A stretch of DNA of 64,000 nt from assembly GCA_017590115.1 (NCBI GenBank), contig JAGGNK010006448.1:3517987-3581986 (forward strand), written 5' to 3'. Within the stretch, counting starts at the first letter, position 1; each line of letters begins with the position of its first letter. Positions 12,965 through 26,100 of this stretch are shown piece by piece. The notes under the pieces were generated by a model. The model was not told where the DNA came from. It was given only the letters and a program-made list of their open reading frames with translations, and did no database searches. Origin of the DNA: Montifringilla adamsi. Its lineage: Eukaryota > Chordata > Aves > Passeriformes > Passeridae. A program made the position numbers and the translations under genes.

Positions 12965-13012
12965 AGAAATGTCTTTTTATGCTTTTAAGAAATGTCTTTT
13001 TATGTCTTTTAA
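12965..13012. repeat. 23-bp tandem duplication
   Basis: A unit beginning agaaatgtctttttatg occurs at 12965 and again at 12988, with one small difference near the end of the second unit. Confidence 0.85.
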
Positions 13013-13059
13013 GTTTACAGTCTTGAATTCCATATAAAAGACAGTGTATATATCTCCTG

Positions 13060-13122
13060 TGCAGGGCCAGGAGCTGGAATCAATAATCCCTGGAGGTCCC
13101 TTCCAACTCAGGATATTCTATG
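13060..13122 (+). mobile_element. CR1 3' end fragment, sense
   Basis: It contains 'gtgcagggccaggagctgga', then 'ccctggaggtcccttccaac' and 'tcaggatattctatgg', the sense-strand CR1 3' end. Only the terminal 60 or so bases are present. Confidence 0.88.
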
Positions 13123-16100
13123 GTATCTATTTTCTTCTAACAATCAAGTAAGGCAATTTTATTTAAATAGACCTATAGGCTGAATTTTTCTTTTTCATAT
13201 TTTAACCCATAATTTGGATTATATCGAAGGCCACCTGGAATGGGAAAATTAGAGTTGGATGGATTTATCTTCATAGATTAATTAGTATCTTTTTATATGT
13301 GGTAAAATATATATATTGGTTTTGTGATGGCCACCAAAATGAAAACCAAGTACCACAGTACCAGCTTTGTTGTCACACTTGCACAGTTTCTATAACCCAC
13401 AGCCATTCATGTTCTTGCTAAGGACATTCTTTGGTTTTTTATTAATTTGTTTTTGTCTGTACTTTTTGGGGTTTTGCTTGCTTGTTTGTTTTGTTTTTGT
13501 AGTTGTTGTTTTCTTTGTTTTGTTGGGGGTTTTTTGGGGTGTTGCATTTTATGATCTTATTTTATAATAGTTTTGAGCATACATGTCATATCTGAGAGGC
13601 TAATCAAAGAAGGATGAGCGCAGAAGGCATTTAATTTACTCAGTTTCTCATGGTGCAAGTGTTTATCCAGATTCCTGACAGGCTTTTCTGGGAACTGTGT
13701 GGATCTTCAGTCATATTCCAGTTCAGGATGCTGATGGAACTTGAACAAGATTAAAATATCTGTTGGGAAAACTGAAAGTAAATAAACTGCTTGAAAATTT
13801 AAAACATAAGGTGTTGAAAGGAAGAGGTGGGATGATCCTCCTGTTGTCAGTGAGGCTGCAAAAGCATATTATCAAGCATAACATTAGGGGCAAAAATAAT
13901 GATGTCAAAGGACTGTTCATTAGTCACTTGTTTTGAAATAGAAGGAGCTGTGTACTTTGAATAGCTGCAGTCATAAAAAAGACCTCTTAGCTTACCTGGA
14001 AGTGATAACAAGGATTGACCTTATTGCAAAACAAAGCTTCTATAGAGACATATGGAAGTGAACTGCTAAAGAATTAGTAAAAAAAAAAAAAAAAATCTCC
14101 ATTATTAGCTAAAAAACCAAGCTAGTTGGGATATGAAAGATAAAATTAATTTTCAGTGGAGAATGAGCAACTAATTTACCTTAATTAAAGAAAGATGAGA
14201 TCTGAAATGAGCTTGAATCTTACTGCAAAGACCTCCTAGTACATATAATGTACTGCCATAAAGAGAAAAACATAATATTCATGGTACATTGCATTTTTAT
14301 TTCTTCAGTTTTCTACTTAAAGAAAAGATCTCTTCCCCAAGAAATGCATGAAGACGTCATATTGCAATACATGTTTATATAAGTATGTGTATGCACATAA
14401 ATATCTCCCACCAGAAAGGAAGGTGAGTCATTTAGATGCTAGTATTATCACTTCTGAGCAAAAGTTTTAGGCATGTATGTGTTAAAGAATCATCATCAGA
14501 TTTCACTATCTTGACTGCTGCTGCTGTCTCAGATTTCACGATCACTGACTCACTGATTCAAGCCAAGAACTCCTATTTCTGAGGGGTGACCTCACTGTTG
14601 GGATGTGAGGAGGATGGTGGCAAAAGGCATTTCTTTCAAAGCTCTACTATTTACTTGGCAGAAAATAATTCAAGATTTATTATGCTGCTGAGAAATAAAT
14701 AAAAGAGCAATTTTGAATTTAGTAATCTCGTTAGGACCTGGAAGGCAGAGACGGGTATTCCAGTGACTGAACTGCTTATGTGTGCAATGTAGGTATGGGC
14801 CAGTTCTAGGTGTTTTTGCGCCTCGTAGTCTTCTGAGCTGGGAGATGGTGCTCCTTAAAGAAAAAAACATTATTTTATTCCATTATTATCCAATAATAGT
14901 CCATTATTTGGATTGAAGATGGAGGTATGGAGAGACAACCTACTGTGAATTGAATTAGAGCAGTTTGGAAAATTAGTACTGAGCCCTAAGAGCAGCAGTG
15001 TATTCTCCCAAGGTTTCTTAAAGCAAACCAAGGTGGGCTAGATCAAGTAAACTAGAATTCAAGTGTGTTTTCATATAACCTTAAATTACCAGCTGAGGGT
15101 GGTATCTTCTGAAACAATTGGATTTTTTTCTGTAGGATTGCATATGATAGCAAACTTTTATACCATTGTTATCAAACAAGTATTCATGGCAGCTGATTAA
15201 CACCAAAGAGCACTAACAAAAACTTATTCAAGCATCTCTCCTAAGCCAGGTGTTGGAAAATAATCTTTTTCTTTGTCTGTACAGCTCATGTATTGGGCAA
15301 ATTAAGTTTCTTCATTTGGAAAAATATTTCTCCATTTTTATTTAATGCTCACTCAATGTGAGCATTACTTTCATTACACCTAGCCTGGCTGCCTTGGCAC
15401 ACTAAGATCAATATACTTCTCTAAATAAAATTTTCTGGGTAAGTTCTTCATAGGTCACAAAGAGATAAATAATGTGCATTGCAAAACAAAAGAAAACACA
15501 GGAAATTGTAGTTCCATATGATAAGAAACTTCACCTTCATTATGTAATGTGTTTAAAGTTAGTATTAAGTTCAGTGATACTAAGTTTTGGGTTCTGAGCA
15601 TGATCAATTCAGAGCATTTTGTACAAACAACATTGGTGTTTCAGATTTCTAACAAAATGCTAACAAGAAGTAAAAAAATTATTTCTCAAAATTCCTTCAT
15701 TAGTCAGAACTGATTAAGACCACTGGCTTAGGATTCTTACATTTTCATTAAACCATATGATATAAAAATTAAAAACGTATTGCTTACAAATAAAATGTGT
15801 TGTTAATTTTAGAGTCAACTCATTTAATAATGGATTGGATCCCTTCTTCTTCCTGCAGTTCTATTTACTTTCTTTTTTTTTTTCTTCCATGTATTTTGAA
15901 TTTTTTTTTTCTCCATCACTCTTTCTGACACATATTTCCATTCAGAGTCTGGTTTTGACCATGTGCATCTTCATGGCAACCCCTCAACTCCAAATGAGTT
16001 ATTGAGAGCACATTTTAGTGTTATTTGTATTTTTTAATGCAGGCCTGTTACCCAGTTTTCCATGTAAAGTCCTGAATTCATTGATACTCCTTTCAGTCCC

Positions 16101-16468
16101 AAACTTCCAATGACCTTGATATGTGCAAAATCAGTTCACAAAATTGAAAACATAAACAATACTATAGGCAACCTGGGACACTGGGAATGTACAGATTACA
16201 GCTTGTCTCTGAGAATAGCAATGAATGAGTGTGGTCAGGTAGCACTGGTAGGGAAAAGTGGAAGTAAAAAGGTACAAGCTCAAAAAAACCCAGAAAGTGA
16301 AATACACTTTTCTTGTTCTTTAAGTCAGTAGAGGGACAGACACAAAAACATGTTAAAAGCAATAAAGAAAATTACTGTAGCTGTGAGAACTAGAGAACAG
16401 TAATTTCAATAAAGAAAGAAAATACTGTACATCACTCTTCAAAGCATTTTGATACATTTTCATTATTC
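13123..16468. other. Unique non-coding stretch with T-rich tracts
   Basis: No gene was found. It includes a T/G-rich low-complexity tract (about 13425-13545), a 17-nt A run near 14080 and T runs around 15870-15910. The hydrophobic frame at 13367-13567 is a product of the T/G tract. Confidence 0.65.
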
Positions 16469-17055
16469 TGTTGTGGCTTAACCTGAGCAGGCAGCCAAAT
16501 CCCAGGCAGCCACTTGTTCACTCCCCCACCAGCAGAGAGACTGGGGAGAGAATGAGAAGAAGACTCATGGGCTGGGATAAAGACAATTTAATAGGGAAAG
16601 CAAAAAACTCAAAACATGGAAGCAAAGCAAATGTAGGAATTAATTCACTGCTTCCCATGGGCAGACAGGTGTTCAGACATCTCCAGGAGAGCAGGGCCCC
16701 CTCACATGCAAGGGTGACATGGGGAAACCAACACCATCACTCCAAACATCCCTGCTTTTCCTCCTTCTTCCCCCAATTTATATACTGAGCATGGTGTCAT
16801 AAGGTCTGGAATATTCCTTTGGTCATTTGGGATCATCTGTCCCAGCTGTGTCACCTCCCAACCTCCCAAGCACCCAAACTCCCTCACCAGTGTGTTGTTA
16901 TAAAAAGCAGAAAAGTTCTTGGCTCTGTGCAAGCCCTGCTCACAATAACAAAACCAGCTCCATATCACCAGCCCTTTGTCCAGCCAAATCCAAAACGCAG
17001 ACCCATACCAGCCACTGTGATGAAAGTTAACTCTACCCCAGCCAAAACCAGCACA
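16469..17055 (-). mobile_element. ERVL solo LTR, copy 2
   Basis: Full-length member of the same LTR family as copy 1. The minus strand begins TGTGCTGGTTTTGGCTGGGG and ends GGTTAAGCCACAACA. A TATA box (minus TATATAAA, plus 16777-16784) is present; the neighbouring CRE position is changed (plus 'atggtgtcat'). No retroviral genes adjoin it. Flanks tattc and aatgc give no clear target duplication. Frames at 16471-16788 (+), 16702-16968 (-) and 16819-17064 (+) are shadows of this LTR. Confidence 0.9.
16777..16784 (-). promoter_or_regulatory. LTR TATA box (copy 2)
   Basis: TATATAAA on the minus strand, in the same LTR position as in copies 1 and 4. Activity is inferred only. Confidence 0.45.
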
Positions 17056-20000
17056 AATGCCTGAAGAGATACATGGAGACTTGAATATTTTATGTATTTC
17101 AGAGCTGTGAAATTAATTTGGAAGTTTGTCAAGCTAGGCAAAACTGACCTGCTTGAAAGAGTGTGCATGTGTGAGAATGATGAAAAACCTTATGTAACTT
17201 CAGTGTTGTGTAAAAAACAAAATTTTCCCCTCTCTAGTACTTAGTTTTTAATTGCTTATTTATGATAACTGGTGTTCTACAAGATGTTAGTTCTGATTGG
17301 AAAACCACCTAAGTGGATGTTTTATTATTAGCCTATATTTAAAACTTTAATGTGGAAATTAATTTTTCATTTCTATTGTCAGTGTTTTTATTGGTTTTGT
17401 TTTATTCTTCACACTTTCTCACTTTCCAAGTAAACCTCAAGAAATCTTGTGCACATGTTAAAAAATACAAGTTAACAAATGCTGGAATAACCAAAGTGTT
17501 CTTGCTTATTTTCACTTACTTACCTGTATTCTGGGTGGAATTAGTTAATAATATTATCATAAGTAAGACTCAGGTATCTGTGTTCTACAATTTCAGAGAT
17601 TTGATTTATTTTAAAATTAATAATTTTGTTTCCTCACAATTCATTGGAAGTCGACATATTACTGTTCTTTTCATGGATAACAGAGAAATAAAGTTGTTGT
17701 GGAAAACATAAGCAGAACTCTAAGGAAACCCCCATAAATTAGATAAATATGGTAGACTAGATAAAATGATGAGCAACTTAAGTGCCTGAAAAACACCTAT
17801 ATTCAATATATTTGGTTTGTTTATCCATTTATTTATTTATTTATTTTCTAATCCTCATTTACTGCACATGCATCTAAGAAGCCTATTCACGAGAACAGGA
17901 CAGGTTGAACTATTGATAATTAACATAGTCCTGATTTTGTTATAACAATGCAACAGAAGACATTTGATCTTGCACCATCTAATTATATGATAGAATTGCA
18001 TCAGATCTGTACTTTTGTACTAGATTAGGATGAGAGCAGAAAGGAATAAAAGTGCATCAACTTGAAATTCTGTTTTTATTTCCAGGAGCTAACATTGCAA
18101 CATATTTTTACTTGGATAAAATTGTATGCAAACCAGTGGTTTTTCCTGGGAAAAAGAAGTTGTCTTGCGAGAAAGTGGGTTTTCTTTTCTTATATGTTAT
18201 AGCAGCATTTGAATAAAAGATCTGCATTTTAAATGCAGATAACTATCAACTTTTCACTGGTGTTTTTTTATTGGTAACTTCGTTTTCCACTGATAACAGA
18301 AATTACTAGTGAGGAAATGGGAGTGACATCCCCTGAAAATTGATGGTTTTATAGATCCTTGACTTGTATAAATCAGATATGGAAAACACCTTTCATGGTG
18401 AATCATCTAGTATAGTTTGCTGCCTGTTAGAACTTTTTTAATTCTTTTATGTTGCAGCATTTTTGTGTGTTGAGTGAAGGAGCTTATAATTGGCTCCCTT
18501 GGGAGAATATTTTGAAGTAGAGATTTCATTGGGCCTCGTTTTATTTACATATATAATTACTCATTTTATTTACACATACAATAACAATGAAATTAATAGG
18601 ACAAGATATATTTGCTACCAAGGAGTTTTTTCATGATATCCACTGCCATTGCTGCTCTTCAGTTTGAACTGTTTTTCTTAATAATTTTTGAAAATTGAGA
18701 TATGCTCAATATAGTTACCACTTGGTGGGCTTTTTCCTTAACACAAAAAAAATTATATAGGCTAGTTTTGAGTTGGCATGATCTTTGAAAGAGGCTTGAG
18801 GCAGGGGACAGTTTACTGTCATGTCGCAGGGAACTATATAAAAGGTAAATATATAGAAGTTACTAGATTTGAAATTATTCACTTCCTTTATTTCTATCCC
18901 TGCCTAATATTTTTCCTAATTTTCCTTTCTTTAACATTTCTTAACAAGTTATCAAGGACTATCTGACATCTTCTTGGTGTCAATATTTTAAATCCATATA
19001 CAATTTAGAAGCTGTGACTGTGTAGGTGGCTTATTGTGGATATAATCGATATGAGCTGAGGCATGTGAGAAAAGAAATCTGTCTCCTGAATATTTTATCT
19101 TTCTCACATTCATTCTTAATTTTCTACCTAGTTTTCTTTTTGTACCTTCCCTAGAAGCATTTCTGTTTTATCTCTTTGCTCTCTTCCCCAGCAAAGCTGC
19201 AGATGACAGTATATTGCAGCTGCAGGGAGACAAGGAAAATATTGCAATAAGGCCACTGACCTGCTGTTGGAGACAGATACCTATATTGGCCTCAACAGCT
19301 TTGGGAACATGTACCCAGATGACAGAGTAAACCAAGTAAAATAACTGTGAAATAGAGAAAAATAATTTCAGAGAGTGACTTGAATTTGGGAAAATATCAT
19401 GGATGATTGTGCCCAAGAAAAAAGCAATCTATTCTAAAAATACAGCAGGGTGTTGAGTTTGAATTGCTAACAGAGTAAGCTAATGAAAGGAGTTGGCCAA
19501 ATAAACTCTATAAAAGCACATTTCCAGTTTTATAATTGAGAAATAATTTGTTTAAATGTGGGGTTTTTTCCATTCATTTCTCTTAGCATTATGTGAATGG
19601 ATACAGCCTGTTAGAAATGCATTTGGAAAGGAAAATGCCATATATACGTATGCCATATCCCTTTGGATATATATAATGCAGAAGTCCAACCATGTAAGTG
19701 TTTGTACCAAGTATGGTCATCCTGAGAGCTTTTTGGGATTTCACAAATTACAACGAGATAATACTCTAAAAATACAGAATTTAAAGAGATCAGACTGATG
19801 AACATCAGCTAAAAATCTGAATGAGCATATGTTGCTCCAATTATTCTGAGGGGGAAAAGTTACAAAAAATCAAGGAATAGCTTTGATCAGTGGGAAAAAA
19901 GAGGTACAATCTTGAGGTAAAAGGTCTTTAGTAAACAATCTATTAAAAGTTCTTACAATCAGTACAGAACAGGGAAGTGAGATCCTACTTGGGATGTGGA

Positions 20001-20140
20001 GTACATATATGTGCATCAGATAAAATGAAGGGAATAAATGTGGTTAAGAGTGGAATGGAACAGTCAGGTGGGTAACATTTTTCAAATTAAGTAGAAAATA
20101 GTGCTTTTTCAAGGGACAAGGGAGAATGCAATGTGCTGGA
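17056..20140. other. Unique AT-rich non-coding stretch
   Basis: No gene was found. It contains (TTTA)n at about 17827-17847 and a short palindrome at 18220-18240. The 119-codon plus frame at 17352-17711 is AT-driven and hydrophobic, with no family resemblance or splice context, and is treated as chance. Confidence 0.65.
17827..17847. repeat. (TTTA)n short microsatellite
   Basis: About five TTTA units. Confidence 0.85.
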
Positions 20141-20250
20141 ACCACAGAATAATAGTGGTGGGAAGGCACATTAATTCATTTACCCAAAGTCCTGGCACTG
20201 ACAGCTTTATAAGCCTAAGTCATAGGCTGTATGGACGCTGCCAGGAGTCA
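20141..20250 (-). mobile_element. Possible old CR1 3' end, antisense
   Basis: The plus strand 'accacagaataatagtggtg' followed by 'ggaaggcaca' resembles a decayed reverse complement of the CR1 3' terminus. Beyond about 50 bp the match is weak, so the call is tentative. Confidence 0.35.
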
Positions 20251-20909
20251 TCTTAGGAAGGTAAGTGGCTACATAGCTCCTGGAGTAAAAATGAGAGCTG
20301 AGCTGGAATTCCCTTTAGTGTCCACAGCTATTGGTTACAGTCCACATAGGTATAGATAAATTGAGTACAAATGTGTATCTGCAGACATGTAGGCAGGAAG
20401 ACTTTGTTTTCATTGCCCATGGGTGATGTTCTTAGGGGGACAACTGAACAGAGGTGAGGTTCATTTCTTCCACTGGAGTTTTCACTGAGGTCATACCAAA
20501 GATGAAAGTACATTCTCAAAGCTATGGGAGAGAAACATTTTAGTCTAGATTAGCAAATAATGGAAGCATAATTTACAGGTCAGTCTTAAAGGTTTAACAT
20601 AGAAAAGTTACTGTGCCAAAATGGTGATAGAAAGGATAAAATTGTATTTTAAACATTTTAGGTGTTTCATCTAACATAGCAGAATAGATTTAGATGCAAA
20701 TGACGGTCTTGATGTCTTAGTACACAAATGAAATAATGATTTAACTTTCATTATGGAAAATTAGTTCACAGATTTAGAATATTGATAGTATTGAAAATAA
20801 AGTGTGATTTTGAATGGAAAAGAAAGAAGATATTGCCTTTAATGTAAAAAATGCATGTAAAGGTATTCAAGCTCTCAAAATGCTCACAGAACATGTTGAA
20901 CCTAATTGT

Positions 20910-21548
20910 TGTCATGGTGTAATCCCAGCTGGCAGCCAAGTCCCACATGAACACTCATTCACTCTCCTCTGGTGGGATGTTGAAGAGAATTGGAAGATAA
21001 AGTGAGAGCACTTGTGGGTTGGGATAAAGACAGTTTAACAGGGAAAGCAAAAGCTGCACATGCAAGAAAGCAAAACAAGGAAATCATTCACCACTTGCCC
21101 TGGGCAGGTATCCCCCTGGGCAGCCTTCCCCAGGAGAGCCAGTTCTCGCCACATGTAGCAGTGACTTGGGAAGTTAAATACCAATAATCAATCTGAGCAT
21201 GTGACCCTGAGATGAGCTCAGCTGGTCAGAGCATGGTGCTAATGACACCAAGGCTGCGGGGTTGATACCTGTATGGGCCATTCACTGAAAAGTTGGACTT
21301 GATGATCCTTGTGGGGCCCTCCTAACTCAGAATATTCTGTGGGCTGGGAATATCTGGGAACATGCCCCTCTTCCTCCTTCTTCCCCTGGCCTTATATACT
21401 AACATGATGCCATATGCTGTGGGGTATTGCTTTGGTCAGCTGTCCCAGAGGTGTCCCCTCCCAAACCCTTGTGCAGCTTCAGCCTCCTCGCTGGTGGTGA
21501 GGGTGAAAAACAGAAAAGACCCTGTCTCTGTCTGTGTAAGCGCTTCTG
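20910..21548 (-). mobile_element. ERVL LTR, copy 3, truncated and split by a SINE
   Basis: Same family as copies 1, 2 and 4. On the plus strand it opens TGTCATGGTGTAATCCCAGC, the reverse complement of the LTR 3' end. It is interrupted at about 21203-21341 by a SINE and resumes with the promoter region; the minus strand reads TATATAAG at 21391-21398. The match to the other copies is lost near 21548, so the first ~70-80 bp of U3 (in LTR orientation) are missing. Frames at 20990-21187 and 21362-21706 are LTR antisense. Confidence 0.87.
21203..21341 (+). mobile_element. tRNA-Ile-derived SINE with CR1-like tail (TguSINE1-like)
   Basis: The 5' part is tRNA-like: 'gagctcagctggtcagagca' followed by 'tggtgctaatgacaccaagg', with AAT in the anticodon position, then the T-loop region and 'tgggcca' matching the acceptor end of tRNA-Ile. 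The 3' part 'gttggacttgatgatccttg' through 'agaatattctgtg' is a CR1-like tail, as expected for a SINE mobilised by CR1 machinery. The B box has lost a C (GGTTGATACC instead of GGTTCGATxCC) and the A box is altered, so Pol III transcription is doubtful. It is not a functional tRNA gene. Flanks resembling aatctgagcatg and aatatctgggaacatg may be a diverged target duplication. Confidence 0.82.
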
Positions 21549-22519
21549 TCTTCAAGGTCTCCAGTAGAATAAAAGCAAGTATTTGCGTTGTGCTTTTAAA
21601 AGGGGAACTACCAACTAAAACCAGGAGGGTTGCTTTTTTTTTGGTCAGTGAAAAACTTTCAGCTCTTCGGGCATCAACTTGCAAAACGATAGAACAGACA
21701 GGTTAAAGTAAGGTGATAGACAGTAATACTTGTTTGAACTCTGTTGTGGGCAGTTGGGAAGACCTTACTAAGAGAGTGAAAGTGGATAGATAAGGGTTAA
21801 TATGAAAACATGAATTTTGAAGTTATTTTCTCTTAAGATGGAGAAAGAGACTAATATGTTTGGTTTGGTTTTTTTTGGGTTTTTTTTTTTTTTTTTTCAG
21901 AAAAGCAGACTTCCATAAACTCAGAGAAGTGATAGAAATTGATAGAAAAAAAGATAGGGAAAGTAAAGTTATGGGAATAAAGACCACAAAGTCTGATAGA
22001 GTCTTAAAAGTCATTTATGGGTCACAAATACAGAACTCAGTGCAAAGAAAGGCTAGAAATTATGTTATGCCATGAATTTAACTGGGATATGAACTCTTCA
22101 GCAACCTCACATACCAGAGGGGATTTCTCAGAATTTGTTAAGGGTGAGTATAAAAGAACAACATGAAATTGAAGACACAAAATCAAAAATGCATAAAATT
22201 TATATAAAATATATAAAAAGTATATACTTTTATAAAAAGGTATAAAATGACATGCAGTTATCAGGAGGCAAAAAATAATCTGAAAGCATACTGGTATTTA
22301 GAAGAGTAAAGAAAGATCTCTACACAAAGGGATAGGATATCCAACAGTGAAATATCCTGAGAATTCTGAGTGTTTAATGTCTTTTTTTTTTCATTCTTCA
22401 GCAAAATACCTAATTGGCTAACACAATCAAGACATATGGAAATAGAGGTGAGAACCACTGTACTATAAGTAAAAAAAAGAGGGAAGAGACTCATGAGTCA
22501 TTTTCAAATCTGTTCAGTC
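21549..22519. other. Non-coding stretch with T-rich run
   Basis: The source of 21549-21860 just beyond the truncated LTR is not recognised. It is followed by a T/G-rich run (about 21859-21897, ending in an 18-nt T run) and an AT-rich patch near 22195-22255. No gene was found. Confidence 0.6.
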
Positions 22520-23120
22520 AAGTAAAATTCCCAGCAGGAGATTCAGCAAACTGAATGAGACCATCTCAAAGCATTTATATCTGAGAACTCATGCAGAATG
22601 GATGAAGTCCCAAAAAACTGTAAGAAAGCAAAAATAGTACTAATCCTTGAAAACTGGGGGGGGGGGAAGTAAGCCAAGATACTATATACAGCTAAACAAC
22701 TTAACTTCGTGTAAGAACACAATAACAAATAAAATTATCAAAAGCAAGATGTAAAGTAAGAGGTCTCATCAATTTGTCCATTACAGATCACGTCAAACCA
22801 CATTATTTGTCTCTTTGACAAGGTAATGGGCTGATGGGTAAAGAAAGAGCAGATATGATTTACTTTGACCACTGAAAGGCTTCAGGCACCATTTCACATG
22901 ACAGTTTCATGCAGGAGCTAGGGATCAAAATAATCCTACTGCAAGGCTGCACAACTAGGTGCAAAAATAAAGCTCAGGAGAATGGTTTCAATGGCTTACT
23001 GTCAAACTGTAGGGATATATCAAGAAGGGCTGTACAAACGCCTATCCAAGGCTGGACACTACTTAGGGCCACTCCTAATGTCTTGTCTCAAGGACAGAGA
23101 GGCTGTTTTCTACATTTGTA
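22520..23120 (+). mobile_element. Old CR1-type reverse transcriptase relic, sense
   Basis: Broken frames preserve the CR1 ORF2 order: MDEVPKNCKKAKIV (like VPxDWKKAxVxPIFK), a region matching the GNYRPISLTS block but badly eroded, then KERADMIYFDH followed by KASGTISHDSFMQELGIK (like VVYLDFSKAFDTVSHDILLEKL). Stops and frameshifts are frequent and divergence exceeds that of the other CR1 copies. A run of 11 G (22656-22666) lies inside it. The subfamily is not identifiable by eye. Confidence 0.6.
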
Positions 23121-26100
23121 AGCAATATAAATTTGTCTATGAGCACTAGGGATAGCTCAAAGTGATATTGACTGACAGGAGTCAGTCAGACTGAAACAGT
23201 TACGTTTGAATTATATAATGAAGAATGAAAGGCTTTACACATTATTAGAAAAAAGTCAAGTGCAGAAATAAAACATGGAGACGGCTGTCCTAGCCTTCAT
23301 TTTTCTATGAAATGACTGCTGATTAGAAACCAAATGTAACTTAAACTAATATTTTATATGTTAATTAATTTTTAAGGCAATAATGTTAAATAGATAATAT
23401 TTATGGCTGGAGAATATCTCCCTGTGCCCTGGCCTTTAGTAGCTATATCTCTTCTCTTCTCTTCTCTTCTCTTCTCTTCTCTTCTCTTCTCTTCTCTTCT
23501 CTTCTCTTCTCTTCTCTTCTCTTCTCCTCTTCCCCTCTCTTCCCCTCTCTTTTCTCTTCTCTTCTTTCTCTTTCTTTCTCTTCTCTTCCACTTATCTCAT
23601 CATTTAGCAGTGGATGCTCCATTTCTGCTGTTGTCTTCTGATGTGTATCATAGTATCATAAGCTTCATTTATCATTTCTTCAAAAAAGATCAGGCGAAAT
23701 GAAGCAGAATCTTTTATTCTTGTATGGTCCTTCTTCAGCAGCCAAGAAAGGTAGCTTGTGTCAGAAATTCAATGCCCTATTTATTTCTAGCTCATGGCTA
23801 CTGCATTTGCTTGAACATCAGGCTACTTAACTGGTGACACTTGTGAAGTACTGCTGTGAATATTACTGCTTTCTGTCTCCAGGAGAGTGGGGCCACTCCA
23901 TTGTCAAACACGTAGAATGAATTAGATTTAATTGATAATTTCTTGGGATTTAGGAAAGGATTAGGCAGTTGCTTGAGGTCAGGTCCAAGGGCCTACCCCT
24001 CTATAAAGTTCCAGACCCTGGCCCTAAAAATGTATTTGTATAAACAAACAAACAAACAAGTAAATATCTGCATATCTAAGTAATTATTAATATACTCTGT
24101 ACAATTTCTAGACATACATGTATTTAAATTTTCATATATTTGGCATACGGAGTGTTTAAAATTGAGGAGTTGGTTGTCCCTAAATATCTGAACTGATTGA
24201 AATCTAGAGACAGAGTTACTCAGCTAAACTAAGAAATTTAATGAAATTGAAGAAGATTATCTGGAAAAATGCCTAGGGTTTGAGATCTATTGCACTACAG
24301 TGGTCATTCTCAAATTAGAATAGACAGAGTAGTAACAAAAGCATTTTAGCCAAGTGTTGAATGCTTCAGGTTAGGTCCATAACACATAAATATGTGAGAG
24401 GGTGTGAGGGAGCTGTGAAGTTGCCCAGCTGTCATTAGAGAAATGAAAGCGGGATTGCACCATAGATAGGCTTTCCCAGAAGACAGACTGCCTATGATAT
24501 CAGATCAACAGACCTAGAATTAAGCTAGATTTTTATCTATTTCTGGAATTAAAAGTCTGCTCTTATGAAAGCTGTCATGTATTTAAATGTCAGGCTTTTG
24601 CTACCCTAAGCATTTTTACCCCTTGTGTTGATGTTGTAGTGAGAGTTCTTCCTAGAAAAATTAGTTTGCTCCACCATGAGTCACACAAGAGCCTGAGGAG
24701 TGTAAAATATTTAGTATGAGCATGATTAGCTCTGTATACAATGGCATAAAGATGAAGGTGAACTGCACACAAATTGTTTAAATTGTTTTAAGGCAAGTAT
24801 GAAGTATTAGCATGTTCTTAGTTAGAACAGAGATTGTATTTACATAATTTGTCTTGATTGGAAAGCTTCTTACAAGGCTCTGGGGAATGGTACTGAATCA
24901 TCTTGAGAAATGTTTTCACTGTCTTAGTATTGGGAGGTATTGTAGACAGTGTGAGGGTATTCAAACAAGGTATAGCCTAGGCAAGAACTCAGTGAGGTTT
25001 TAGCTTTTATTGAGGCTTTAAAAAATCTATTGCCAAGAACTATAAAGATTGGCATATCCAAATAATGAACATTTCATTTTCACAGTTAACACAAATGGGA
25101 CAATACTGAATTGTGATTGTATAAAGTATATACATTTGTAACTTATGTTGAATGGCATCTGTCTGTGAAGTCTGTTTTGTTCCATTGATTTTCTTTGTAA
25201 ACATGTCTTAGCTAAATTCCAGTGGCAGATTTTTTAATGAGCAAGACCTTTCCTTAAATAATGACATCATCATTAGGATCATAAGCACAACCATGGTAGC
25301 GTTTCAGTTCTGATATTCTTTTTACACCTAACTTCCATGTATAGTTACTAATATTTTTTTTGTGTTGACACTTGCTTGTGAAGAGGAAACTAATAAAATG
25401 CAAAAACTGAAAAAATATATGCAGACTACTTTTGTTAGTGAAGTCTCTGAAGCACAAGCTTAACATTTGACAGATCAGTGACTTTTCTGATTTTTAGAAT
25501 ATGACATGTAATGAAATTGATGGTCCATTGACTGCTTTTTTTGTTTTGTTTTGCTGGATTTTTTAGTTGTTTGTTTTGTTCTGTACCAACTCTATGCCAC
25601 TACATTTTGTGAAAAATCTGAAGAGAGAGTAAGTTTTGTTTTCTTACAAGGAATATATTCTAAATATAACCATAACTATTATGTGTGTTGAAATAATACT
25701 TGTAAGTAATAATCCGTGTCATGGACAATTGAGACTGTATTGTCCCAAGACTTGCCCAGCTCCTAACAAGAACTGAGTGAAATTTGATAATACAAGAGCC
25801 CTTTAAAAAATGTGCTACCTAGAACTTACACGATGTCTCTGTCTTTAAGCTATCTAATTGAGATACTAGACTGTGAAGTCACTAAATTCTACCTAAGTCC
25901 CCTAAAGAAACTCAAGCATTCAGGCATTTTAGTCAAACTTAATCCATGCAAATTGTACTGAGGCGTGCACAGAGGTCAGTGTTTGCATTCTCAAAAACTA
26001 CAATGGGCACAACAGGGCCTTTTTTTCACTGAAGGCTCATCGCTGTAACACCTACAAAAGAACTGGGAAACCTGAACTCCTTCTTCTCCAGCCTGAGCTG

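Noticed and set aside
9188..16468. Possible ERVL provirus bounded by LTR copies 1 and 2 (7.3 kb apart)
   Set aside because: CR1 resumes directly after copy 1, and no gag, pol or env can be read in the interval.
16471..17064. Several 66-105-codon frames on both strands
   Set aside because: They are translations of ERVL LTR copy 2.
17352..17711. 119-codon hydrophobic plus-strand frame
   Set aside because: AT-rich composition explains its Phe/Leu/Ile/Lys content. There is no family resemblance, promoter or splice context.
21205..21276. tRNA-Ile gene
   Set aside because: The B box has lost a conserved base, stems are decayed and a CR1-like tail follows, so it is the head of a SINE.
23403..23702. 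99-codon Leu/Ser-rich frame
   Set aside because: It is a translation of the (TTCTC)n microsatellite.
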